A stretch of DNA of 64,000 nt. Source: Pectobacterium carotovorum. Its GTDB lineage: Bacteria > Pseudomonadota > Gammaproteobacteria > Enterobacterales > Enterobacteriaceae. The translations under genes and the position numbers were made by a program. The stretch lies in the NCBI RefSeq assembly GCF_033898505.1, contig NZ_JAXAFK010000009.1:28850-92849 (forward strand), in the 5' to 3' direction. Shown here piece after piece: positions 18,684-26,614 of this stretch. The notes beneath the pieces were generated by a model that ran no database searches, had not been told where the DNA came from, and saw only the letters and a list, made by a program, of their open reading frames with translations. The first letter of the stretch is position 1. Every line of letters begins with the position of its first letter.

Positions 18684-20141
18684 ATGAAAAGAAAATCACT
18701 GGTTCTGAGTGCGCTGGCGTTAAGTCTGGCGATGGCGATGGGCTCCACCACGGCGAATGCGGCTGAGTCAGCGGCGTCTGCCGCGTCATCGGGTCAACTC
18801 CCTAGCCTGGCCCCTATGCTGGAAACGGTCATGCCTTCCGTGGTGAGCATCTACGTGGAAGGGCATACCACCAATGCGGGCAATGCGGGAAAAGAAGGTA
18901 TCCCCCCGCAGCTTCAGCCATTTTTTGGTGAAAACTCGCCTTTCTGCCAGGACGGATCGCCGTTCCAGTCATCGCCGATGTGTCAGGGAGAAGGGGACGA
19001 TGATGGCAGCGGCCAACAGCAACCAAAACAGGAAAACTTCCAGGCGCTGGGTGCGGGTGTCGTGATTAATGCGGAGAAAGGCTATGTGGTGACCAACAGC
19101 CATGTGGTGGATAACGCTGATAAGATTCAGGTTCGACTCAGCGATGGCCGCAAGTATGACGGCAAAGTGTTAGGCAAAGACCCGCGTTCAGATATCGCAC
19201 TGGTGCAGTTGAAAGACTTCAAAAATCTGACGGCTATCAAGGTTGCAGATTCCGACCAGTTGCGGGTCGGTGACTATACGGTGGCGATTGGTAACCCGTA
19301 TGGCCTGGGCGAAACGGCGACATCAGGCATTGTGTCTGCGCTGGGGCGTAGCGGGTTGAATATTGAAAACTACGAGAACTTTATTCAGACCGATGCGGCG
19401 ATCAACCGAGGGAATTCCGGTGGGGCGCTGGTGAACCTGAATGGAGAGCTGGTTGGCCTGAATACCGCGATTCTTGCCCCAGATGGCGGCAATATCGGGA
19501 TTGGTTTTGCTATCCCCAGCAATATGGTGAAAAGCGTCGTGGCACAAATTGTCGAATTTGGCGAAGTGAAGCGCGGCGAGCTGGGTATTACCGGGACGGA
19601 GCTGAACTCCGAACTGGCGCAGGCGATGAAGGTCGATGCACAGCGCGGTGCGTTTGTGAGTCAGGTTCGGCCGAAGTCGGCAGCCGATGAGGCGGGCATC
19701 AAGGCGGGCGATGTGATCGTCACGCTGAATGGTAAGGCGGTCAGCAGCTTCTCTGCACTGCGTGCGCAGGTTGGCTCGCTGCCGGTGGGCAGCAAAGTGG
19801 CACTTGGGCTGCTGCGTGAGGGTAAACCGCTGACGGTTGAGGTGACGCTGCAACAGAGCAATCAGGCTCAGGTAGCTTCCGGTAATCTCTACTCTGGCAT
19901 TGAAGGTGCCGAGCTGAGCAATACGCAGGTGGACGGCGCAAAAGGCGTCAAGGTGGATAACGTTAAACCCGGTTCCGCGGCGGCTAAAATTGGCCTGAAG
20001 AAGGACGACATTATTCTGGGGGTTAACCAACAGCCGGTACAGAATATTGGCGAACTGCGTAAAATTCTGGACAGTAAACCCGCCGTTCTGGCCTTGAACG
20101 TTCGTCGCGGTGAAAGCACGATTTATCTACTGGCTCAGTAA
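18684..20141 (+). CDS. degP: Periplasmic serine endoprotease/chaperone DegP
   Basis: HtrA protease of 485 residues that degrades misfolded envelope proteins. A signal peptide (MKRKSLVLSALALSLAMAMG...ANAA) is followed by the trypsin-like domain with His in VVTNSHVVDNA, Asp in DPRSDIAL and Ser in NRGNSGGALVN, then two PDZ domains (about 290-380 and 395-485). The ATG at 18684 gives the E. coli-like N-terminus. Earlier in-frame starts (GTG 18657, ATG 18669) would put charged residues before the signal peptide. The residue before the catalytic His is Ser, where E. coli has Asn. rpoE, which controls degP in E. coli, is in the same window. Confidence 0.95.
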   Translation: MKRKSLVLSALALSLAMAMGSTTANAAESAASAASSGQLPSLAPMLETVMPSVVSIYVEGHTTNAGNAGKEGIPPQLQPFFGENSPFCQDGSPFQSSPMCQGEGDDDGSGQQQPKQENFQALGAGVVINAEKGYVVTNSHVVDNADKIQVRLSDGRKYDGKVLGKDPRSDIALVQLKDFKNLTAIKVADSDQLRVGDYTVAIGNPYGLGETATSGIVSALGRSGLNIENYENFIQTDAAINRGNSGGALVNLNGELVGLNTAILAPDGGNIGIGFAIPSNMVKSVVAQIVEFGEVKRGELGITGTELNSELAQAMKVDAQRGAFVSQVRPKSAADEAGIKAGDVIVTLNGKAVSSFSALRAQVGSLPVGSKVALGLLREGKPLTVEVTLQQSNQAQVASGNLYSGIEGAELSNTQVDGAKGVKVDNVKPGSAAAKIGLKKDDIILGVNQQPVQNIGELRKILDSKPAVLALNVRRGESTIYLLAQ

Positions 20142-20373
20142 TCGAATTGTTCAGAGTTTAAGTTAATAATTACCTTTTAAGACAAGTTGTTACGTTGCTT
20201 ATCTGGCCGGGTACTCAGGTGATCGGCCACTTCTCGCCTCTCTATGAAAGTGCTTTTGTGAGTTCTTCCACAGATTTAACCTAATTCCCGTTTCTTTGTT
20301 AATTTGCACAATGTGTGGCGCACCGTGTGGCGGTATGCTGGTGCAATTGTCAATGTTCCTCTCAGAGGTAAAA

Positions 20374-21531
20374 ATGGCGTCGTATCATCTCAATGCCAAG
20401 ATGGCACAGGATATTGTCGCGCGAACCATGCAGATCATTGATAGCAATATCAACGTGATGGATGCTCGCGGTAAGATTATCGGCAGTGGCGATCAGGAAC
20501 GATTGGGGGAGTTGCACGAAGGAGCGCTGCTGGCGCTCTCGCAGGGACGGGTCGTCGATATTGATGACGCTGTGGCGCGCCACCTGCACGGCGTGCGTCC
20601 GGGCATCAATTTACCTTTGCGCATCGACGGTGAAATCGTTGGCGTCATCGGCCTGACGGGGAACCCCAGCCAGCTACGGCAATACGGCGAACTGGTCTGC
20701 ATGACGGCGGAAATGATGCTGGAACAGGCGAGGCTGCTGCATATGCTGGCGCAGGATAGCCGCCTGCGTGAAGAGCTGGTACTGAACCTGATTCGCACCG
20801 ACGACCTTTCTCCCGCCCTCATGGAGTGGGCGCAGCGCTTAGGTATCGATCTGAATAAGCCACGCGTCGCGGCGGTGATCGAGGTGGACAGCGGGCAGCT
20901 TGGGGTGGATTCCGCCATGGCGGAACTACAGCAGTTGCAGACGCTGCTGACCACGCCGGAACGTGACAACCTGATCGCTATCGTTTCGCTGACGGAAATG
21001 GTGGTGCTAAAACCGGCGTTGAACAGCCACGGGCGCTGGGATGCAGAAGAACACCGGCGTCGAGTGGACACGCTGATGTCGCGCATGGCGGAAAGCAGCC
21101 GGCTGCGGGTGCGGCTGGCGCTGGGGAACTATTTTGCCGGCCCCGGCAGTATTGCGCGTTCTTACCGCACGGCGCGCACGACCATGAGCGTGGGCAAACA
21201 GCGTATGCCCGCTCAGCGCTGTTATTACTATCAGGATCTGATGCTGCCCGTACTGCTGGATAGCCTGCGCGGCGGCTGGCAGGCAAACGAGCTGGTGCGG
21301 CCACTCTCAAAGCTTAAAGCAATGGACGGCAATGGTCTGCTGCGTCGGACTCTGGGGGCTTGGTTCCGTAATAACGTTCAGCCCGGTGCGACGGCGAAAG
21401 CGCTGTTTATTCACCGTAATACGCTAGAGTATCGTCTCAACCGCATCTCCGAGCTGACGGGGTTAGATCTGGGGAATTTCGACGATCGTTTGCTGCTGTA
21501 CGTGGCTTTGCAACTTGATGAAGAAGAATAG
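20374..21531 (+). CDS. cdaR: Carbohydrate diacid regulator CdaR
   Basis: 385-residue transcription factor that in E. coli activates glucarate, galactarate and glycerate use. An N-terminal sugar-diacid recognition domain (HLNAKMAQDIVARTMQIIDSNINVMDARGKIIGSGD) is followed by a PucR-type C-terminal helix-turn-helix (KALFIHRNTLEYRLNRISELTG). The ATG at 20374 matches the E. coli start and has an AGAGGT ribosome-binding site; the frame is open back to 20296 but with no family match. Follows degP as in E. coli, probably with its own promoter in the 232-base gap. Confidence 0.95.
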   Translation: MASYHLNAKMAQDIVARTMQIIDSNINVMDARGKIIGSGDQERLGELHEGALLALSQGRVVDIDDAVARHLHGVRPGINLPLRIDGEIVGVIGLTGNPSQLRQYGELVCMTAEMMLEQARLLHMLAQDSRLREELVLNLIRTDDLSPALMEWAQRLGIDLNKPRVAAVIEVDSGQLGVDSAMAELQQLQTLLTTPERDNLIAIVSLTEMVVLKPALNSHGRWDAEEHRRRVDTLMSRMAESSRLRVRLALGNYFAGPGSIARSYRTARTTMSVGKQRMPAQRCYYYQDLMLPVLLDSLRGGWQANELVRPLSKLKAMDGNGLLRRTLGAWFRNNVQPGATAKALFIHRNTLEYRLNRISELTGLDLGNFDDRLLLYVALQLDEEE

Positions 21532-21922
21532 AGCAGAAAGGTGCCTGCCTGCTTAAGGCTATACTTCTGAGTCTATCCTCTTCCCGTATTACCTGATGCC
21601 GCACGGCATCAGGGTTACCTCATATCCCGTCGTAAAAATATTTCCGCTGCAATAAAATTGCTTAGATTGAAAACTATTACATAACCATTAACAATATAAC
21701 GCGATAGCATAAATTATCGCGAAACAATATTTTTGCCCCCTCCCTATATCCACTATTGTCACTTCCATGTTGTCAGCCTGATATATCCGTCCTATTTCAA
21801 GCTGCATGTGTGCGGTGCAAAACGATCGCGTTTTGCCCTGCAAGCCGAATTATTTAAGTTATTAATCAGTCACATCCGTCATGATTTTATCTGATACTTT
21901 CGAGCATTAGGGAGTGATAAGA
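21532..21922. other. 391-bp intergenic region between cdaR and sbp
   Basis: It holds a hairpin after cdaR (cctgatgcc at 21592-21600 with ggcatcagg at 21605-21613, no T-run), an AT-rich stretch that probably carries the sbp promoter, and a palindromic repeat at 21796-21856. No coding region is seen. Confidence 0.6.
21796..21856. repeat. Palindromic repeat unit upstream of sbp
   Basis: Perfect 8-bp inner arms gcaaaacg (21817-21824) and cgttttgc (21829-21836) surround atcg. The outer arms ttcaagctgca and tgcaagccgaa pair imperfectly. The ttcaag...gaattattta outline resembles extragenic palindromes common in enterobacteria; family assignment is from memory only. Confidence 0.5.
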
Positions 21923-22933
21923 ATGTCAATACGTCGTCTGGGGTTATCTGTTGCTACGGCAGCACTGTTGTTTTCCGGTGTGGCCTCGGCGGCTACCGAA
22001 TTATTAAACGTGTCTTACGATCCGACGCGTGAACTGTATCAGCAATACAATGCGGCGTTTATTAAGCATTGGAAAGCGACCACCGGTGAAGATATCACCA
22101 TCAAAAACTCGCACGGTGGCTCTGGAAAGCAGGCGCGTTCGGTGATTGACGGCTTGCAGGCTGATGTGGTGACGCTAGCGCTGGCCGGTGATATTGATGC
22201 ATTAAACCTGAATCAACAGCTGATCGATCCTAAGTGGCAGGCGCGTTTGCCTGACAACAGCACGCCTTATACCTCCACCATCGTTTTTCTGGTGCGTAAA
22301 GGTAATCCAAAGCAAATTAAAGACTGGAACGACCTGGTGAAGCCGGGCGTTGAAGTGATCACGCCAAACCCGAAAACCTCTGGTGGCGCGCGTTGGAACT
22401 TCCTGGCCGCGTGGGCGTATGCCAAAGCGCAACCGGGCGGCAATGATGAAACTGCGCTGAAATTTGTGACTGAGCTATATCGTCATGCACCAGTACTGGA
22501 CACCGGTGCGCGTGGGGCAACCATTAGCTTTGTACAACGTCAGTTAGGCGATGTGCTGCTGGCATGGGAAAACGAAGCGTACCTGTCTCTGCAAGAGCAG
22601 GGTGGCGATCAGCTTGAGATCGTCACACCATCTCTGTCGATTCTGGCGGAACCGCCGGTTGCCGTTGTCGACAAAGTCGTTGAGCGCAAGGGAACGCAGA
22701 AACAGGCTGAAGCTTATCTGCAATATCTCTACAGCGATGAAGCGCAGCGCATCATCGGTAAAAATTTCTACCGTCCACGCAACGCCAAGATTGCCGAAGA
22801 GTTTAAAGATCAGTTTGCCCCAGTGAATCTGGTGACGATCGATAAGGATTTCGGCGGCTGGAAAGCGGCACAGGACAAATTCTTTAACGATGGCGGCGTG
22901 TTCGACGCAATCTTTAAAGAGATCAATAAGTAA
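21923..22933 (+). CDS. sbp: Periplasmic sulfate-binding protein Sbp
   Basis: 336-residue binding protein for the sulfate ABC importer. Signal peptide [23 protein letters not shown], then [17 protein letters not shown] and [26 protein letters not shown], which are Sbp-type; CysP-type proteins have a different segment there. Also [13 protein letters not shown] and [14 protein letters not shown] 21923 has GGAG at good spacing; the GTG at 21914 overlaps that site and is less likely. A terminator follows, so part of the mRNA may stop before cysT, a usual way to make more binding protein than permease. Confidence 0.94.
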   Translation: MSIRRLGLSVATAALLFSGVASAATELLNVSYDPTRELYQQYNAAFIKHWKATTGEDITIKNSHGGSGKQARSVIDGLQADVVTLALAGDIDALNLNQQLIDPKWQARLPDNSTPYTSTIVFLVRKGNPKQIKDWNDLVKPGVEVITPNPKTSGGARWNFLAAWAYAKAQPGGNDETALKFVTELYRHAPVLDTGARGATISFVQRQLGDVLLAWENEAYLSLQEQGGDQLEIVTPSLSILAEPPVAVVDKVVERKGTQKQAEAYLQYLYSDEAQRIIGKNFYRPRNAKIAEEFKDQFAPVNLVTIDKDFGGWKAAQDKFFNDGGVFDAIFKEINK

Positions 22934-22956
22934 GTTTTAACGTCTGACGGATTAAG

Positions 22957-22981
22957 GCCGCTATCACCTAGCGGCTTTTTT
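22957..22981 (+). terminator. Terminator/attenuator between sbp and cysT
   Basis: Stem gccgcta (22957-22963) with tagcggc (22969-22975), loop tcacc, followed by six T. It lies 24 bases after the sbp stop and 167 bases before cysT. Confidence 0.88.
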
Positions 22982-23003
22982 CAGGTTCAAAGGCTGGCGA
23001 CAG

Positions 23004-23059
23004 CGTAATACTGGTCACTTAAGCTCATGTATCTCGATGCTTAAACGATCGGCATTAGT
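23004..23059. repeat. Short, internally deleted copy of the 16774 palindromic element
   Basis: It shares taatRctggtcact near the left end and tgtatctcgat...ttaaa...gcattag on the right with the element at 16774-16899, but lacks about 70 bases of the middle. Inserted between the sbp terminator and cysT. Confidence 0.65.
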
Positions 23060-23147
23060 GGATAGCAGCCTTAAACCTTCCGTCAGGTAGCGCGTGTCGG
23101 CAAGCAGTTGTTGGCTGGGTAGTGAGTATGAAAATTAAAGGCACGGT

Positions 23148-23960
23148 ATGTCACAGCGTTCTTCCTCAGTGATTCCCGGTTTCGGGCTAACGTTAGGGTT
23201 TAGCCTGAGCTATTTAGGATTAATTGTCCTCATTCCGTTGGCGGGGATGTTTTTATATGCCAGCCAACTAACGTTCGGCCAGTTTTGGGATCTGATAACC
23301 AGCCGTCAGGTGCTTTTCTCCCTGCGGCTTTCGTTTGGTACGGCGCTGGCGGCGGCGTTTATTAACGGTATTCTCGGGACGTTGCTGGCCTGGGTGCTCG
23401 TGCGCTATACCTTTCCCGGCCGTAAAGTGATCGATGCCATGATCGATATGCCCTTCGCGCTGCCAACCGCAGTCGCGGGGATAGCCCTGACGGCGTTGTA
23501 TGCGCCGAATGGCCTGATTGGCTCGCTGTTTCCGTTCAAAATTGCCTACACCGGCATTGGCATCACGCTGGCGCTTATTTTCGTCACGCTGCCTTTTGTG
23601 GTCAGAACGCTGCAACCGGTACTGGCCGATATTCCCAAAGAAGTCGAAGAGGCCGCCGCCTGCCTGGGCGCACGTCCGCTTCAGGTTTTCCGCCATGTCT
23701 TGCTTCCTGCGCTGTTACCGGCGTGGCTGACGGGCTTTGCGCTAGCCTTTGCCCGCGGCGTTGGCGAATACGGCTCCGTGGTATTCATCGCGGGGAACAT
23801 TCCGTTTAAAACCGAAATCCTGCCGCTGCTGATCGTCTCCAAGCTCGATCAGTATGACTACAAAGGAGCAACCGGGATCGGCGTGTTCATGCTGCTGGTT
23901 TCTTTCATTATGCTGCTGCTGATTAACGTGTTGCAGCGCCGCATTCAACCGAAACTGTAA
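23148..23960 (+). CDS. cysT: Sulfate/thiosulfate ABC permease CysT (CysU)
   Basis: 270-residue inner-membrane permease with about six helices. The binding-protein-dependent transport signature lies near residues 165-190 (EVEEAAACLGARPLQVFRHVLLPALLP), followed by the typical RGVGEYGSVVFIAGN of sulfate permeases. It forms a heterodimer with CysW. ATG 23148 follows AAAGGCACGGT. 12 bases separate it from cysW. Confidence 0.95.
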   Translation: MSQRSSSVIPGFGLTLGFSLSYLGLIVLIPLAGMFLYASQLTFGQFWDLITSRQVLFSLRLSFGTALAAAFINGILGTLLAWVLVRYTFPGRKVIDAMIDMPFALPTAVAGIALTALYAPNGLIGSLFPFKIAYTGIGITLALIFVTLPFVVRTLQPVLADIPKEVEEAAACLGARPLQVFRHVLLPALLPAWLTGFALAFARGVGEYGSVVFIAGNIPFKTEILPLLIVSKLDQYDYKGATGIGVFMLLVSFIMLLLINVLQRRIQPKL

Positions 23961-23972
23961 GGGCTGGTCGTC

Positions 23973-24854
23973 ATGGAACAGGTTATTTCCACTCAGGCCA
24001 ACGCGGCTAAAAGAAAAAAACAGCCCGCCGCCTATTACATTCTGGTTTCACTCGCGTGGGTCGTCTTTTTCCTGATTCTGGTGCTGCCGCTGATGATGGT
24101 AGTCACTCAGGGGCTGGATAAAGGCGTCGGCGCATTTTGGGATGCGATTACCGAACCGGATGCGATTTCCGCACTTAAGCTGACGCTGCTTGCGACCGTC
24201 ATTTCCGTGCCGTTAAACGTGGTGTTCGGGCTAGCGACGGCGTGGTGCGTGACGAAATTCGAGTTTCGCGGCAAGAGCTTTCTGCTAGCGCTGATCGATT
24301 TGCCGTTTTCCGTTTCCCCCGTGGTCGCGGGGCTGGTGTATGTGCTGCTGTTTGGGGCGCAAAGCAAGATTTATCCCTTCCTGCTTGAACACGATCTGCA
24401 AATTGTTTACGCCGTGCCGGGCATCGTGCTGGCGACAATTTTCGTCACGCTGCCTTATGTTGCCCGTGAGTTGATTCCGCTGATGGAAGAACAGGGTTCG
24501 CAGGAAGAAGAAGCCGCACGTCTGCTAGGGGCGAACGGCTGGCAAATGTTCTGGCATATCACGCTGCCGAATGTGAAGTGGGCGCTGATCTACGGCGTGG
24601 TGCTGTGTACCGCACGCGCGATGGGGGAGTTTGGCGCCGTTTCCGTCATTTCCGGCCATATTCGCGGCCTGACGAACACGCTGCCGCTGCATATCGAAAT
24701 TCTTTATAACGAGTACAACATCGTTGCGGCCTTCAGCGTGGCGATTCTGCTGCTGATCATGTCGCTGGTGGTGCTGTTACTGCGCCAGTGGAGTGAAGGT
24801 CGTTTGACGAAGCAAATACAGAAACAACAGGAGTTGGCCAAAAATGAGCATTGA
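23973..24854 (+). CDS. cysW: Sulfate/thiosulfate ABC permease CysW
   Basis: 293-residue partner permease. The [26 protein letters not shown] loop contacts the ATPase, and [19 protein letters not shown] is diagnostic of CysW. About six transmembrane helices follow a short basic N-terminus. Its end overlaps cysA by 11 bases, indicating translational coupling. Confidence 0.96.
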   Translation: MEQVISTQANAAKRKKQPAAYYILVSLAWVVFFLILVLPLMMVVTQGLDKGVGAFWDAITEPDAISALKLTLLATVISVPLNVVFGLATAWCVTKFEFRGKSFLLALIDLPFSVSPVVAGLVYVLLFGAQSKIYPFLLEHDLQIVYAVPGIVLATIFVTLPYVARELIPLMEEQGSQEEEAARLLGANGWQMFWHITLPNVKWALIYGVVLCTARAMGEFGAVSVISGHIRGLTNTLPLHIEILYNEYNIVAAFSVAILLLIMSLVVLLLRQWSEGRLTKQIQKQQELAKNEH

Positions 24855-25836
24855 GATTCGCAATATTAATAAACAATTTGGCCAGTTTCGGGCGCTGAAC
24901 GAGATTAATTTGTCGATCCACAGCGGTGAGCTAGTGGCCTTGCTGGGGCCATCGGGCTGCGGTAAGACAACGCTGCTGCGCATTATCGCCGGGCTGGAAC
25001 AGCCGGATAGCGGCAGTATTATTTTCCACGGTCAGGATGTGTCCGTCCACGACGTGCGCAAGCGCAACGTGGGGTTTGTATTCCAGCACTACGCGCTGTT
25101 CCGCCATATGACGGTGTTCGATAACGTCGCGTTTGGGCTGCGAATGAAGCCGAAAAATATCCGGCCGTCGAAGAGTGATATCGAAAAGAAAGTGCATGAG
25201 CTACTGAATCTGGTGCAACTGGACTGGTTGGGGGATCGCTATCCTGAGCAGCTTTCCGGCGGTCAGCGGCAGCGTATTGCGCTGGCGCGTGCGCTGATTG
25301 TTGAACCTAGCATTCTGCTGCTGGATGAACCTTTTGGCGCACTGGATGCCAAGGTGCGTAAGGAACTGCGCCGCTGGCTGTCTCAGCTGCATGAAGATAT
25401 CGATCTGACATCGGTATTTGTTACGCACGATCAGGAAGAAGCGATGGAAGTGGCCGACCGCATCGTGCTGATGAACAAAGGGGTGATTGAACAAATTGGC
25501 ACGCCAGCGGAAGTGTATAACAACCCGGCCAGCGAATTTGTTTACCATTTCCTTGGCGACAGCAACCGGTTGAAAGTGGCGCAGACGGAAGAGACGATTC
25601 TGTTCCGTCCTCATGAAGTGTCGTTATCCGTTCAGGCGCAGGAAGGTTATCAGGCGGTGACGGTACGCGATATTCGCCCACTCGGTGCGTTAACGCGCCT
25701 GTCGTTGAAGCTGGGTGAACAGTCGGAACTGATTGAAGCGGAAGTCGCAAAAGACGATGCAAGCCTGCAAGGACTACAGAAAGGCGATGTGATTCAGTTC
25801 AAACCCAAGCGCTATAGTCACGATTGGGAAATCTGA
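24844..25836 (+). CDS. cysA: Sulfate/thiosulfate import ATP-binding protein CysA
   Basis: 330-residue ABC ATPase that powers CysTW. Walker [10 protein letters not shown] (about 36-44), signature LSGGQRQR, Walker [13 protein letters not shown], switch His in [10 protein letters not shown], then a C-terminal TOBE-like regulatory region from about 240 ([10 protein letters not shown]). It is about 35 residues shorter than E. coli CysA, within family variation. Last gene of the unit, closed by a strong terminator. Confidence 0.96.
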   Translation: MSIEIRNINKQFGQFRALNEINLSIHSGELVALLGPSGCGKTTLLRIIAGLEQPDSGSIIFHGQDVSVHDVRKRNVGFVFQHYALFRHMTVFDNVAFGLRMKPKNIRPSKSDIEKKVHELLNLVQLDWLGDRYPEQLSGGQRQRIALARALIVEPSILLLDEPFGALDAKVRKELRRWLSQLHEDIDLTSVFVTHDQEEAMEVADRIVLMNKGVIEQIGTPAEVYNNPASEFVYHFLGDSNRLKVAQTEETILFRPHEVSLSVQAQEGYQAVTVRDIRPLGALTRLSLKLGEQSELIEAEVAKDDASLQGLQKGDVIQFKPKRYSHDWEI

Positions 25837-25849
25837 TCGGTCGATGATT

Positions 25850-25882
25850 GAAACAAAAAACCCGCGAAATTCGCGGGTTTTT
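25850..25882. terminator. Bidirectional terminator between cysA and the DoxX gene
   Basis: A-tract, then cccgcgaa (25861-25868) and ttcgcggg (25870-25877), then five T. It can serve both cysA (+) and the convergent DoxX-family gene (-). Confidence 0.9.
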
Positions 25883-25916
25883 GCTTTTATCGGAAAGGCT
25901 CGCCGTATGGCAAGGA

Positions 25917-26351
25917 TTAGCGATAAGCGGGATTAGAGGCAACAGAGTAGCGGCCGCTGCCCACCAGCATGATGATAATGCCAGCGAAGAAATAGAGTGC
26001 TTCTACTTCCAGTGCCCAGGCGCCAACGTTAGTTAGGGTGAAGAATTTACCCGTGCCAACCATCAGCGTAGCCACAACCAGCGTCAGCGCGGCAATCAGG
26101 CCGGAAATGCGGGTAAATACGCCCAGAATAATCAGAATCGGAGCAACGACTTCGCCCACGTAGACACCGTAAGCGATAAAACCTGGCAGGCCTGCGCCTT
26201 GCAGCATCTGTACGATCCAGCCTACACCGTGCTCAATTTTTGCTACGCCGTGAAACAGCAGCAGAATACCCACGGTTAAACGCAGTAAAAGTTTACCTGC
26301 ATCAGGATGATCGGTTAAACGCGTGAACCACTGATTCAACTGAGAAATCAT
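25917..26351 (-). CDS. DoxX-family inner-membrane protein
   Basis: 144-residue protein with four predicted membrane helices and the DoxX-type LLLRLTVGILLLFHGVAKIEHG opening and VYVGEVVAPILIILGVFTRISGLIAAL. The family is associated with quinone or redox functions in some bacteria, but the role of this member is unknown. The ATG at 26351 has AGGTTG eight bases upstream; the longer frame to 26366 needs a non-ATG start. Probably monocistronic, convergent with cysA. Confidence 0.85.
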   Translation of the reverse strand: MISQLNQWFTRLTDHPDAGKLLLRLTVGILLLFHGVAKIEHGVGWIVQMLQGAGLPGFIAYGVYVGEVVAPILIILGVFTRISGLIAALTLVVATLMVGTGKFFTLTNVGAWALEVEALYFFAGIIIMLVGSGRYSVASNPAYR

Positions 26352-26614
26352 AATAGACAACCTCATAAGTGAGCAAAAAGAGCTTATTGATAATGCGGCA
26401 GTGTCGTCGATTTAGGGGCTGAATAGAAAACCAATAAATTTGATATTTTCTGTCAAAAAATTACGTGAACATGATAAATGCAGAATAAGCATAGCACCGC
26501 GATTGCGGCGGGCTAACGGTAGATGAGCGTTTTAACCCCCATCATGTCGTTGATGTGTGAGAGGAGGAAATGGCAGCGCAGAACATCACGCTGCCGTATC
26601 GGCTACCTTGTGCT

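Noticed and set aside
20300..20348. Possible operator with ttgcac and gtgcaa arms before cdaR
   Set aside because: Arms are only about six bases with a long spacer; too weak to call.
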